The notes: generated by a model from the letters alone, not told the origin. Shown: positions 1 through 8,858, counted from the first letter of the stretch. The stretch: DNA of 50,768 nucleotides from Lachnoclostridium sp. UBA7122 (GCA_002493085.1 DKXQ01000261.1:340-51107), one strand, 5' to 3'. A program made the numbers and translations.

Positions 1-411
1 TATATTACAAAGCCCTTTAATCCCTTAGAAGTAACAGCCAGAGTAAAAACACAGCTTCGGCGGTATATGCACTATAACAATTCCGTTTCCGCACAGGGCG
101 AGCCTGCCTGCGAATACGATATTCGTGGACTTGTTATCAACAAAAATACCCACAAGTGTCTGCTCTTTGGAAAGGAACTGTCCCTGACTCCCATTGAATT
201 TTCCATCCTCTGGTATCTCTGTGAACGTCAGGGAATTGTTGTTCCCTCAGAGGAATTGTTTGAAGCAGTATGGGGAGAGAAATACATAAGCAGCAATAAT
301 AACACAGTTATGGCCCATATAGGGCGCTTGAGGGAGAAGCTGCACGAATCAGCAAAAAAGCCAAAATTTATAATAAATGTATGGGGAGTTGGATATACCA
401 TTGAAAAATAA
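1..411 (+). CDS. vanR: VanR-type OmpR-family response regulator (partial, 5' end cut by window)
   Basis: The reading frame is open from base 1, so the N-terminus lies outside the window. The first codons encode the end of a receiver domain, with the conserved switch lysine in a TKPF motif. A complete winged-helix DNA-binding domain of the OmpR/PhoB type follows (about 100 residues), ending in the usual VWGVGYTIEK-like wing. The gene overlaps the kinase gene and precedes a VanG ligase and a VanT racemase, which is why it is called VanR. By family knowledge, the phosphorylated regulator binds direct repeats upstream of the resistance genes; tandem 11-bp repeats at 1525-1546 are a candidate. The VanR name rests on context as well as sequence; the family assignment is firm. 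Confidence 0.88.
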   Translation, partial: YITKPFNPLEVTARVKTQLRRYMHYNNSVSAQGEPACEYDIRGLVINKNTHKCLLFGKELSLTPIEFSILWYLCERQGIVVPSEELFEAVWGEKYISSNNNTVMAHIGRLREKLHESAKKPKFIINVWGVGYTIEK

Positions 412-1534
412 AATATTTAGAAAAGAGGATGACTTTGGCCAGTTTAAAAACCTGGTTTTTTCACGTACTATACTGATGGTTATCATTGCTGTTTTTATTA
501 TCCATTTTGTGTATGGTTTTTTCTGGAAAGGGAAATTTGCAAACCTGGCTGTTATTGTATTCCAAAGGTTATTTGATATAGACTATGTACAGGCTTTAAA
601 ACTCTACCAGATGACATTGCGCAATAATATGGATTTGATATTTATGGTTATGATAGCAGTTGTGTTTTTTATTATATTCCGCATATATTTAAACTGGTTT
701 GTAAAATATTTTATGGAAATCAATAAAGGCATTGATGCTTTAATAAATGAAGGAACTGGGGAAGTATTGCTGCCAGCAGAGCTGTCGGCTATAGAAAAGA
801 AGATAAATACAATTAAACATACCCTTGAAAAAAGAAAATTGGACACACAACTGGCGGAACAGCGTAAAAACGACCTGGTTGTTTATCTTGCCCACGATTT
901 AAAAACCCCGCTTGCTTCAGTTATTGGCTATTTAAACCTGTTGCACGATGAGAAACAAATATCTGGAAAGTTAAGGCAGAAATATATTTCTGTTTCTTTA
1001 AATAAAGCAGAACGTCTTGAAGACCTGGTTAATGAGTTTTTTGAAATAGCCAAATTTAATTTAACAAATATTGTACTGCAGTACAGCAGGATAAACCTTA
1101 CACGCCTGCTTGAAATGCTTTTATACGAATTTAAGCCAATGTTTAAAGAAAAGAACCTGGACTGCCATCTTAGTATTGCAGAGGATACTATGTTAAGATG
1201 CGATGCAGATAAAATACAGCGTGTGTTCGATAATCTTTTGAAAAATGCTGTTAGTTATAGCTTTGATGGCACTGGTATAAATATTACAGTAACAGGGCAG
1301 GATGAAAACCTGGTCATTACATTCACTAACTATGGCGATACTATTCCAGAAGAAAAACTGGAACGGATATTTGAACAGTTTTACAGGCTTGACTCTTCAC
1401 GTGGCACAGGCAAAGGCGGGGCAGGGCTTGGACTGGCCATTGCCAGACAGATAGTGCAGCTTCACAATGGTACACTTTCGGCAAAAAGCAGTGATGGGCT
1501 TACAGAGTTTAAAGTTATACTGCCTTGTAAGTGA
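401..1534 (+). CDS. vanS: VanS-type sensor histidine kinase
   Basis: Membrane sensor kinase with two transmembrane segments (about residues 22-42 and 78-96) around a short external loop, as in VanS proteins that sense glycopeptide or cell-wall stress. The dimerisation box reads LAHDLKTPLASV, with the phospho-accepting histidine near residue 165. A HATPase domain follows, with the N box (DNLLKNAVSYS) and the G boxes (GKGGAGLGLAIA). I chose the TTG at 401, which overlaps the vanR stop by 11 bases and has a GGGGAG-like site about 12 bases upstream; an in-frame ATG at 377 would add eight residues but has no ribosome site. The partner is the overlapping regulator gene. Confidence 0.88.
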   Translation: MKNKIFRKEDDFGQFKNLVFSRTILMVIIAVFIIHFVYGFFWKGKFANLAVIVFQRLFDIDYVQALKLYQMTLRNNMDLIFMVMIAVVFFIIFRIYLNWFVKYFMEINKGIDALINEGTGEVLLPAELSAIEKKINTIKHTLEKRKLDTQLAEQRKNDLVVYLAHDLKTPLASVIGYLNLLHDEKQISGKLRQKYISVSLNKAERLEDLVNEFFEIAKFNLTNIVLQYSRINLTRLLEMLLYEFKPMFKEKNLDCHLSIAEDTMLRCDADKIQRVFDNLLKNAVSYSFDGTGINITVTGQDENLVITFTNYGDTIPEEKLERIFEQFYRLDSSRGTGKGGAGLGLAIARQIVQLHNGTLSAKSSDGLTEFKVILPCK

Positions 1535-1546
1535 ATTGTAAGTAAT
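1525..1546 (+). promoter_or_regulatory. Tandem 11-bp direct repeat, candidate VanR operator
   Basis: Two copies of TTGTAAGT begin at 1525 and 1536, exactly 11 bases apart, giving TTGTAAGTGAA followed by TTGTAAGTAAT. An 11-base period is the usual spacing of the two half-sites bound by an OmpR/PhoB-family dimer. The repeat spans the vanS stop and lies upstream of the vanG ligase. A TACAAT -10-like box at 1608-1613 without a good -35 box would suit an activator-dependent promoter. Binding by this VanR is inference. Confidence 0.45.
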
Positions 1547-1645
1547 TCAGCAGAAAACCTTAAGGGTATCTTATGCATAAACTAATAAAATACGCTCCCA
1601 GTTCTGGTACAATTACCATACTAAAGCAAGAAAGAGGTGTTAAAT

Positions 1646-2695
1646 ATGCATAAGAAAAAAATTGCTGTTTTGTTTGGAGGCTGTTCTGCAGAGTATGAGG
1701 TATCACTACAGTCATCATATGCAGTTTTAGAAAACATAAACAAAGACAAGTTTGATATTATACCTATTGGGATTACACGGGATGGGGACTGGTACCATTA
1801 CACAGGGACATATGGAAAAATTGCTGGCAATACATGGTTTAAAGACAGCAAAAACATATTTCCTGTTGTAGTTTCACAAAACCGTTCCATAAAAGGACTG
1901 CTTGAGTTTTGTGGGGAAAGTTTTAATATTATTAAACTTGATTTAATGTTTCCTGTTTTACATGGCAAAAATGGTGAAGATGGTACAGTACAGGGACTAT
2001 TTGAACTGGCAGGCATACCTGTTATTGGGTGTGGCACATTGTCGTCTGCAATTTGCATGGATAAGGACAGGGCACATAAGCTTGCCAGTGCTTCTGGCAT
2101 AGCTGTGCCAGAAGCATTAACTTTTAGGCATTTTAATAAAAAGGAGGCGGTAAAGGAAATCAATGCCCGTTTAAAGTACCCTGTTTTTGTCAAGCCACTG
2201 CGCCAGGGCTCATCATTTGGGATAACAAAAGTGACAAAAAGCTGTGAGCTTGGTGCTGCTTTAGAGCTGGCTTTTAAATATGATACTGAAGTTATTGCTG
2301 AAGAGGCAATTAGTGGGTTTGAAACAGGCTGTGCTGTAATGGGCAATGATATACTTTTTACTGGAAGAGTCGATGAAATTGAGTTACAGGAGGGTTTCTT
2401 TGACTATACTGAAAAATATACTTTGAAATCATCAAAGATTTATATGCCAGCAAGAATTGATGTCCAGACAGAAAAACGGATACAAGAAACTGCCATGGCA
2501 ATTTATAAAGCCCTTGGGTGTTCTGGATTTGCGAGGGTTGATATGTTTCTTGAGCCAGGAGGCAGGATTGTTTTTAATGAAGTAAATACAATTCCTGGTT
2601 TTACTTTGCACAGCCGCTATCCAAATATGATGAAAGGTGCCGGGCTGTCTTTTACAGAAATGTTAGATAAACTAGCTGGATTGTATATTAAGTGA
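1646..2695 (+). CDS. vanG: D-alanine--D-serine ligase, VanG type
   Basis: ATP-grasp ligase of the Ddl/Van family, 349 residues from the ATG at 1646, the usual VanG length. The chosen start has AGAGGTG six bases upstream; an in-frame GTG at 1637 lies inside that site. Visible landmarks are the N-terminal EYEVSLQS loop with catalytic glutamate E18, the LHGKNGEDGTVQG substrate motif, the FVKPLRQGSSFG ATP-grasp segment, and the C-terminal FNEVNTIPGFT metal/phosphate motif. The omega loop reads FFDYTEKYTLKSSK, as in D-Ser ligases and unlike the shorter loop of VanA/VanB D-Lac ligases. It would make D-Ala-D-Ser to replace the vancomycin target. D-Ser specificity is inferred from family and from the neighbouring racemase. 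A separate Ddl lies at 18571-19611. Confidence 0.88.
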   Translation: MHKKKIAVLFGGCSAEYEVSLQSSYAVLENINKDKFDIIPIGITRDGDWYHYTGTYGKIAGNTWFKDSKNIFPVVVSQNRSIKGLLEFCGESFNIIKLDLMFPVLHGKNGEDGTVQGLFELAGIPVIGCGTLSSAICMDKDRAHKLASASGIAVPEALTFRHFNKKEAVKEINARLKYPVFVKPLRQGSSFGITKVTKSCELGAALELAFKYDTEVIAEEAISGFETGCAVMGNDILFTGRVDEIELQEGFFDYTEKYTLKSSKIYMPARIDVQTEKRIQETAMAIYKALGCSGFARVDMFLEPGGRIVFNEVNTIPGFTLHSRYPNMMKGAGLSFTEMLDKLAGLYIK

Positions 2696-2736
2696 TAAAA
2701 ACTGGCAGATTATTGTGACAGTCTGGAGGAAAGAAA

Positions 2737-4878
2737 ATGGATAAAGATAAATACTATACGGGCATTGATAATTTCAGGCTGGCTGCAGCTTTGCTGGTTA
2801 TTGCTATCCATACCTCGCTGTTTAAGTCTTTTAGTGAAACAGGTGACTTTATATTCACAAAGATTATAGCCCGGGTGGCAGTTCCATTCTTTTTTATGGC
2901 ATCTGGATTTTTTCTGGTTTCAAGATATTCTTATAATACAGAAAAGTTAATTGTTTTTTTGAAAAAGACAGCTTTAATTTATGGCATTGCCATACTTTTA
3001 TACATACCTGTCAATATTTATAATGGATATTTTAAAATGGATAACATTATGCCAAATATAATTAAAGACATTGTATTTGATGGCACTTTATACCATCTAT
3101 GGTACCTTCCAGCATCAATGGCTGGTGCAGTTATCTCATGGCATCTTGTAAAGAAGCATGGCTATAAAAAAGCACTGGCCATTTCCGCTGCTTTTTATGT
3201 GGCTGGTTTATGTGGGGACAGTTATTATGGCATAGCTGCAAAGATTCCTGTACTAAAAGACTTTTACAGCCTTATTTTCCAGGTGTCTGGTTATACAAGA
3301 AATGGAATTTTCTTTGCCCCTGTATTTTTTGTACTGGGTGGTTTTATATCTGACAGCCGCAGGAAAGTGGCATTTAGCAAAAGCATTATTTATTTTGTAA
3401 TAAGTTTTGTGCTTATGCTTGCTGAAGGTATGCTGTTGCACTATTTTAAGATACAGCGCCATGACAGCATGTATATATTTCTGCTGCCATGTATGTATTT
3501 TTTATTCAATATTCTGCTGCATATAGAAGGAAAGCGCTTTAAAAATATAAGAACAGCATCTTTAGTAATTTATATTATACATCCATTGGTTATTGTACTG
3601 GTGCGGCTGTCTGCAAAACTGCTGCATATACAAGGGCTGCTTATTGAAAACAGCATAGTGCACTATTTTGCAGTCTGCCTGTTATCAGTAATAACTGGCA
3701 TAGCGGCAGCAGTTTTGTTGAATAAGAAACTTGTAAAAACAAAATATGATACTAAAACTGCAAGGGCTTATATAGAGATTGATTTAAAAAGCCTTGAGCA
3801 CAATGTAAAAGTTTTAAAGCTGGCAATGCCGCCAAATTGTGAACTTATGGCTGTTGTAAAAGCACAGGCTTATGGGCATGGCGCATTTGAGGTTTCTGTA
3901 CATCTTAACAAAATAGGCATAAGGGCATTTGCAGTTGCAACAGCTGACGAGGGGATTAAACTTAGGAAATATGGCATAGTGGGAGAAATACTTGTACTTG
4001 GCTATACAGATGTGGCCAGGGCATACGAATTGTCAAAATATGGTTTAACACAGACAATTATAGATGCTGGCTATGCAAATGCCTTAAATAGACAAGGAGT
4101 TTCCATAAAATGCCATATAAAAATAGATACAGGCATGCACCGTCTGGGGGCAGACTACCGTGATATCTGGAACATAGAAAAAATATTTACGATGAAAAAT
4201 ATAAAAGTGTGTGGCATGTTTACCCACCTGTGCTGTGCAGACAGTACAAAGCCTGGTGATGTTTTATTTACAAAAAACCAGATTGGAAAGTTTTACAATC
4301 TGGTATCTGCGCTGGAAGAAGACGGCATAAAAGTGCCAAAGCTGCACATACAGAGCAGTTATGGTTTCTTAAACTATCCAGGACTTAAATGCAGTTATGT
4401 AAGGGCTGGCATAGCCCTTTATGGAGTGTTAAGTTCACCATATGACAGCACTTTATTAAAACCAGACCTGCATCCTGTGCTGTCTCTTAAAAGTAAAGTT
4501 ATACTTATACGCCAGGTGATGAAAGGTGAAAGTGTTGGGTATGGCAGGGATTTTAAAGCAGAACGTGACAGCCTGGTTGCAATAGTGCCCGCAGGATATG
4601 GGGACGGTTTCCCAAGAAGCCTGTCATGTGGCAGAGGCAGCGTATTAATTAACCAGTGCCGTGTACCAGTAATCGGGCGTATATGCATGGACCAGCTGGC
4701 TATTGATATAACAGATGTGGGGGATGTTACTGTAGGCACTCCCGTAACACTGGTTTGTGCGGAAGAAGACAGCAGACTGTCTGCACCTTATGTTGCAGAC
4801 AGTTATGGAAGCATAAGCAATGAACTTTTGTGCAGGATGGGGGCAAGGCTGCCTGTTATAGTAAAATATGGCTCTTAA
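2737..4878 (+). CDS. vanT: Membrane-bound serine racemase VanT (acyltransferase-3 plus alanine racemase)
   Basis: Two-domain protein of 713 residues. Residues 1-335 form a multi-spanning acyltransferase-3-like membrane domain (start motif YYTGIDNFRLAAALLVIAIHTS). Residues about 342-713 are a fold type III PLP alanine racemase. The PLP lysine is K375 in VVKAQAYGHGA; most family members have Asn where this has Gln. Other motifs are YVRAGIALYG, SVGYGRDF with the catalytic tyrosine, PAGYGDGFPRS and GRICMDQ. This arrangement is typical of VanT, which converts L-Ser to D-Ser at the membrane for the ligase. The start has GGAGGAAAG eight bases upstream. In described vanG operons a VanXY peptidase gene lies between ligase and racemase; here the gap is 41 bases with no frame for it. 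Confidence 0.9.
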   Translation: MDKDKYYTGIDNFRLAAALLVIAIHTSLFKSFSETGDFIFTKIIARVAVPFFFMASGFFLVSRYSYNTEKLIVFLKKTALIYGIAILLYIPVNIYNGYFKMDNIMPNIIKDIVFDGTLYHLWYLPASMAGAVISWHLVKKHGYKKALAISAAFYVAGLCGDSYYGIAAKIPVLKDFYSLIFQVSGYTRNGIFFAPVFFVLGGFISDSRRKVAFSKSIIYFVISFVLMLAEGMLLHYFKIQRHDSMYIFLLPCMYFLFNILLHIEGKRFKNIRTASLVIYIIHPLVIVLVRLSAKLLHIQGLLIENSIVHYFAVCLLSVITGIAAAVLLNKKLVKTKYDTKTARAYIEIDLKSLEHNVKVLKLAMPPNCELMAVVKAQAYGHGAFEVSVHLNKIGIRAFAVATADEGIKLRKYGIVGEILVLGYTDVARAYELSKYGLTQTIIDAGYANALNRQGVSIKCHIKIDTGMHRLGADYRDIWNIEKIFTMKNIKVCGMFTHLCCADSTKPGDVLFTKNQIGKFYNLVSALEEDGIKVPKLHIQSSYGFLNYPGLKCSYVRAGIALYGVLSSPYDSTLLKPDLHPVLSLKSKVILIRQVMKGESVGYGRDFKAERDSLVAIVPAGYGDGFPRSLSCGRGSVLINQCRVPVIGRICMDQLAIDITDVGDVTVGTPVTLVCAEEDSRLSAPYVADSYGSISNELLCRMGARLPVIVKYGS

Positions 4879-4903
4879 ATATTTACAGAACAAAATGGCA
4901 GTT

Positions 4904-6601
4904 TTATGAATTCATTACCAGACACTCTTTTTTATAAAAACAAATGCCATATTTAAGTATATCTGTATAGCCCTCTTCCTTTATATCACTGTCATAATGA
5001 AGCTTTTCTATCTGTTTTAGTGCTGCTGCACAGCCTTTTTCCAGCCCGTTTATGCTGTCTGCCACCTTTAGTTCAAGTATTATTGCCCTGCCCTGCCGTA
5101 TCCTTTGTGTTTTAAGGGATAAGTCATACCTTCCGGTACCGCTTTCCCTGTTGGATTTTACAATATATCTGCCATTGTGTTTTAACAGTCCTGCAATAAA
5201 ACCATGATAATAGTCTTCTTTGTAATCATAGAAACTTATTGTATCTATAAGCTGGCCTGTAATAATATCAGATGCAGTTTTACAGTTTCCCTCTTCAAAT
5301 GCTTTTACAAGCCCTGATAAATCCTGCTTTTCTATACACCTGCCAGACCATTCCCTTATACTATTTTTGTATATATAGAGAATTTCTTTATTAGGGATGG
5401 TCATAGAAAAGTATATTTGTTGTTCTATAAAACTTTTTTTTACAACTTTAAGATAGCCTGTAAAAAAAAGGAAATTCCATAAATTATCTTGTGATTTGTA
5501 AATATCAGCATAAGTAATATCTTCATGTATTGGTTTTTCTATTGCCCTGCCTGCAATAAGTTCTTCAAGTTCACGTTTTGTACTGCCAGTGGAATTTTCA
5601 ATTAATTCATGTACAATGCTGTTAGATGAGGTGTTAGACCAGTAAGGTTTGGGAAATTCTGTATTTCTGCGGGTAATATCTTTTACATAGTTTATTACAC
5701 TCCATGGGTTATATACTTCTGTATCTCCAAAAAGATAGCCATTATACCAGTCTTTTACTTCATTTCTCCTTTGTATTATATTATAAGAATCAAGAAAACC
5801 ATCAACTTCATCTTGTGTAAAACCAAAATATTCTGCGTAATCTTCATTAAGCAAAGATATAATATCAAGATTATTGAGCCCTGTAAATATGCTTTCCCTG
5901 CTTATGCGCAGACAGCCTGTAATTACAGCAAATTTGAGGCTGTCATTTGTTTTTAGCGCAGATTCAAATAATGAACGGATAAAAGAAACCATCTGGTCAT
6001 AAAAGCCACTAAAATAAGCATTTTCAAGCGGTACATCATATTCATCAAGCAGTATTATTACTTTCTGCCTGTGGTGTTTTTCAAGACATTCTGATAAAAA
6101 CTGCAATGCTGTGGAGTATACAGACATGGGTGCAGTCTTTTCTATAATAGACAGGAATTCTTTTTTTTCTGATGGAAACAAAGTACTGCTATCTAATATA
6201 TAACTGTGTCTTTTATATTCCCTTGATACTGCTATTTGTAATTTTTCCAGTGCTGTTTCATATGATGGCTGTTTTGCTGATTTTAAAGACAAGGATATTA
6301 CAGGGTATTTTCCCATATGTCTTGTATATTCTTCTCCTGCGTCCATGATTTTTTTACCTTGGAAATATACAGAATTATCTGCTGTTGTACCATCTGGCAG
6401 GATTTCATTTTCAAAAAATGTTTTTAACATGCTCTGGACTAATGTTTTCCCAAAACGCCTTGGGCGTGTAAAAAGAGTAGCAGTAATCCCCTGTTCTAGT
6501 ATATCCCGTATTAACAAGGTCTTATCTACATAATAGTATCCATTATCTATCATCTGCTTGTAAAATTCAACACCTATAGGTATTGGCCTGGACTGTCCCA
6601 T
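4904..6601 (-). CDS. AAA-ATPase-like protein with C-terminal PD-(D/E)XK nuclease domain
   Basis: A 565-residue protein of the AAA-ATPase-like/PDDEXK_9 family, abundant in gut Clostridia and Bacteroidetes. The start motif (GVEFYKQMIDNGYYYVDKT) leads to the family's Walker A variant, RPRRFGKT. A Walker B element reads VIILLDEYDVPLENA, followed by the ITGCLRISRESIFTGLNN segment. The C-terminus has a plausible nuclease core: D493 in GRYDLSL and E510/K512 in IILELKVA. A good ribosome site (AAAGGAGG) lies about ten bases from the start. It is convergent with vanT, leaving only 25 bases and no clear terminator. The family's role is unsettled; defence or mobile-element links have been proposed, but nothing here proves one. 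Not obviously part of the van locus. Confidence 0.8.
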   Translation of the reverse strand: MGQSRPIPIGVEFYKQMIDNGYYYVDKTLLIRDILEQGITATLFTRPRRFGKTLVQSMLKTFFENEILPDGTTADNSVYFQGKKIMDAGEEYTRHMGKYPVISLSLKSAKQPSYETALEKLQIAVSREYKRHSYILDSSTLFPSEKKEFLSIIEKTAPMSVYSTALQFLSECLEKHHRQKVIILLDEYDVPLENAYFSGFYDQMVSFIRSLFESALKTNDSLKFAVITGCLRISRESIFTGLNNLDIISLLNEDYAEYFGFTQDEVDGFLDSYNIIQRRNEVKDWYNGYLFGDTEVYNPWSVINYVKDITRRNTEFPKPYWSNTSSNSIVHELIENSTGSTKRELEELIAGRAIEKPIHEDITYADIYKSQDNLWNFLFFTGYLKVVKKSFIEQQIYFSMTIPNKEILYIYKNSIREWSGRCIEKQDLSGLVKAFEEGNCKTASDIITGQLIDTISFYDYKEDYYHGFIAGLLKHNGRYIVKSNRESGTGRYDLSLKTQRIRQGRAIILELKVADSINGLEKGCAAALKQIEKLHYDSDIKEEGYTDILKYGICFYKKECLVMNS

Positions 6602-6738
6602 GAGAACAACACCTCCTTTAGATATCTATAATATATCATATATAAAAATAGTTTTCAATCTTGTTTTTTCCAGCAATATGCCGATATAGTTTTATAAATC
6701 TGGAAATAAAAATAACTAAATATGCGGAAGGAGACAGA

Positions 6739-7326
6739 ATGGATACTGTTTTAGCAAGGAAAAATATGAATGATACTAATAAGATATGGCAGGATGCTAT
6801 AGATGCGCTTATAGACCCTGCAGCGGATATGGATGAAAAAGAGAGCGCAAAGTATTTAAGCAAGATTATGGCGAAACTTAAAAATGGGAAGAAGCTTTCA
6901 ACAGATGAGATGGAGTATTTAAGGCTGCACGAACCACAGCTCTATGCAACAGCTATGCGTGTCCAGCACAAAAAGGAAGCCCTGGCACACCGCCTTAAAA
7001 ACTGCAGGTCAAAACAGGAAGCCCAGGACATTATAGATACTGCAATAGGTGGTATCAGTAAAGATGACCCTGACAAGGAATATATTCTTGCAGGGCTAAA
7101 GGAAGTTGAAAAAGAATTTAAAGATTCAAAGTTTTATAAAAAACTTCCTGACAAAGAGCAGGATACAGAGAGAAGGAAACTATTAAAATACTTATCTGGC
7201 AGTGGCTTTGATGAAGAAAGTGAAGAAAACTATGATATCTGGCAGACTGACAAGTTTATGGGCAGCAATGCCACACCAATAGCTGAACTGCTGGATGTCC
7301 TGCCAGTATTTGAAGCAAAAGCATAA
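6739..7326 (+). CDS. Hypothetical charged, mostly helical protein
   Basis: A 195-residue soluble protein that I do not recognise. The start at 6739 has GGAAGGAG about five bases upstream; the frame stays open further up but has no supported start. The sequence is rich in Lys, Glu and Asp and looks almost wholly helical (for example SAKYLSKIMAKLKNGKKLS and the segment LAGLKEVEKEFKDSKFYKK), with no membrane segment, signal peptide or cysteine cluster. It is divergent from the AAA/PD-(D/E)XK gene, with 137 bases between them, and is followed 95 bases later by a polysaccharide deacetylase gene. No function is proposed. Confidence 0.7.
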   Translation: MDTVLARKNMNDTNKIWQDAIDALIDPAADMDEKESAKYLSKIMAKLKNGKKLSTDEMEYLRLHEPQLYATAMRVQHKKEALAHRLKNCRSKQEAQDIIDTAIGGISKDDPDKEYILAGLKEVEKEFKDSKFYKKLPDKEQDTERRKLLKYLSGSGFDEESEENYDIWQTDKFMGSNATPIAELLDVLPVFEAKA

Positions 7327-7421
7327 AGAAATATACCTAAAATTACAGTAATATTTGCAGCCTTCAGACATAGATTTTATAAAACGGCAAATATGTCTGG
7401 AAAAAGGCGGTATAGTAATTT

Positions 7422-8189
7422 ATGGAAAGTAAAAAAGAAAAGGCATTTTGCATAGCTGCAGTCCTTATCATATGTGCATGCATGCTTATAGAGAGGGCAG
7501 GTTACAGGAGCAGGGAAATAAAAGAAACAGAGAGCTATGGTGTAGACAATAACTCATCAGGTACAGAAAGTAAAAAGACAGCATTTCTTACATTTGATGA
7601 CGGACCTAGCTGCCTTACAGCACAATATCTTGATATACTTAAAGAAGAAGGTGCAAAGGCGACATTTTTCCTTATAGGGCAGCAAATTGATGATGAAATG
7701 TCAAAAATTATTAAAAGGGAAATAGATGAAGGGCATGAAATCGGGATTCACACTTACTGTCATGAAGCCAATGCAATTTATGCTACAGAAGATTCCTGTT
7801 ATCAGGATGTAATGAAGATAAAAGACCAGCTTGAAAGGCAGTTTAATTATAAAGCAAAATTAGTCAGGTTTCCATGGGGCAGTGCAAATGGCTATATGAG
7901 CCCGTTCCGGACAAATATTATTGACAGGATTCATAAAAACGGACTGGAGTACCAGGACTGGAATGTAAGTGCTGAAGATTCTGTAGGAACGCCTACTGTT
8001 GATTCTATATTAAGCAATATAAGGAAAGATTATAAAAAATATGATGAACCTGTAATCCTTATGCATGATTCGGGCTGCAACAGGAAAACACTTGAAGCAC
8101 TGCGCAGCATAATAAAAGAATTAAAAGCAGACGGATATGGTTTTGCTACATTGTCTGAACGGAAAAATCCCTGCCATTTCCTTGAATAA
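7422..8189 (+). CDS. Membrane-anchored polysaccharide (peptidoglycan) deacetylase
   Basis: A 255-residue NodB-homology (carbohydrate esterase 4) protein. Residues 8-24 form a signal anchor (AFCIAAVLIICACMLI). The catalytic domain begins at LTFDDGPS, with D59 and D60 as catalytic base and metal ligand; the metal histidines are H110 and H114 in GIHTYCHE. RFPWGS and VILMHDSG are the later family motifs. Enzymes of this type remove N-acetyl groups from peptidoglycan or a related surface polymer, often giving lysozyme resistance. The ribosome site is weak (AAGGCGG about 14 bases up). The stop lies in the loop of an inverted repeat, and the gene converges on the XRE regulator. The exact substrate is not visible. 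Confidence 0.85.
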   Translation: MESKKEKAFCIAAVLIICACMLIERAGYRSREIKETESYGVDNNSSGTESKKTAFLTFDDGPSCLTAQYLDILKEEGAKATFFLIGQQIDDEMSKIIKREIDEGHEIGIHTYCHEANAIYATEDSCYQDVMKIKDQLERQFNYKAKLVRFPWGSANGYMSPFRTNIIDRIHKNGLEYQDWNVSAEDSVGTPTVDSILSNIRKDYKKYDEPVILMHDSGCNRKTLEALRSIIKELKADGYGFATLSERKNPCHFLE

Positions 8190-8201
8190 GCAGGGATTTC
8201 C
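8161..8201. terminator. Inverted repeat enclosing the deacetylase stop codon
   Basis: AAATCCCTGC (8165-8174) pairs perfectly with GCAGGGATTT (8190-8199), extendable by GG/CC past a two-base bulge. The TAA stop (8187-8189) lies in the loop. There is no T-tract, so an intrinsic terminator is uncertain. It sits between convergent genes and may stop transcription or protect 3' ends on either strand. Confidence 0.4.
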
Positions 8202-8228
8202 AGACACAGACATAGTGTTACAACCTAA

Positions 8229-8570
8229 TCAGTCTTTATTGGCGATATCAAGAGCAATCTGGTATATATGCTGTGCCTGGTCAGGGGTAAGTTTTCTGAG
8301 GATGTTCTCAAATGGGTCTGCAGGAAGCGGGTTTTTGTAACCAATATCAAAAAAGTCTTTTGGTTCTATTCCAATATAATCGCAGATGCAAAAGAAAGAT
8401 GACATGGATGGAAGGTTTCTGCCAGCTTCTATTGCATTTATGTAATTTTTATTTTGTCCGAGGGCAAGACTCATTTCACGTGCGCTTATATTTTTGCACT
8501 CCCTTAATTTTGCAAGTCTTAAGCCAAATGTTTTTTTGTCATAGATAGAAATGTCATTGGTATAGTTCAT
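8229..8570 (-). CDS. XRE-family helix-turn-helix regulator
   Basis: A 113-residue DNA-binding protein. Residues about 13-70 form a Cro/C1-type helix-turn-helix (FGLRLAKLRECKNISAREMSLALGQNKNYINAIEAG followed by RNLPSMSSFFCICDYIG). A short C-terminal region (PADPFENILRKLTPDQAQHIYQIALDIANKD) resembles the tail of small Lachnospiraceae XRE proteins. A strong ribosome site (AAAAGGAGAC) precedes the start. AATATGTCT occurs at 8571-8579 and again at 8597-8605 just upstream, which could be operator half-sites for autoregulation. It faces away from glmM across a 551-base gap. The target is unknown. Confidence 0.82.
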   Translation of the reverse strand: MNYTNDISIYDKKTFGLRLAKLRECKNISAREMSLALGQNKNYINAIEAGRNLPSMSSFFCICDYIGIEPKDFFDIGYKNPLPADPFENILRKLTPDQAQHIYQIALDIANKD

Positions 8571-8605
8571 AATATGTCTCCTTTTCTTGTAAATGTAATA
8601 TGTCT
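8571..8605. repeat. Direct repeat AATATGTCT upstream of the XRE gene
   Basis: Two exact nine-base copies (8571-8579 and 8597-8605) start 26 bases apart. The first overlaps the ribosome-binding region of the XRE gene. They could be operators for that regulator; this is inference from position only. Confidence 0.25.
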
Positions 8606-8858
8606 AAAAAGATGTGGCATTTTGATAAGTATGTTCTTTTAAGAATTTTAACAAGATTTTTATAAAACCCACCACGTTGGTTCTGGAAAACTGAAATTAT
8701 TAACTGCTTATAAGAGGCATTATGTAGTATGAAACATTTTTCACAAGGTTTTATATATTTGAATAGCAGTTTTCAGGCAAAAATGCAAAATTTTTAACTG
8801 GAGAATTAGAAGTTACTCTTGGTATTATTCTAGGTAAAATTCTGGAATATTATAATTT

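Noticed and set aside
377..400. ATG at 377 as the vanS start
   Set aside because: No ribosome site precedes it, while the TTG at 401 has one and gives the usual tight overlap with vanR.
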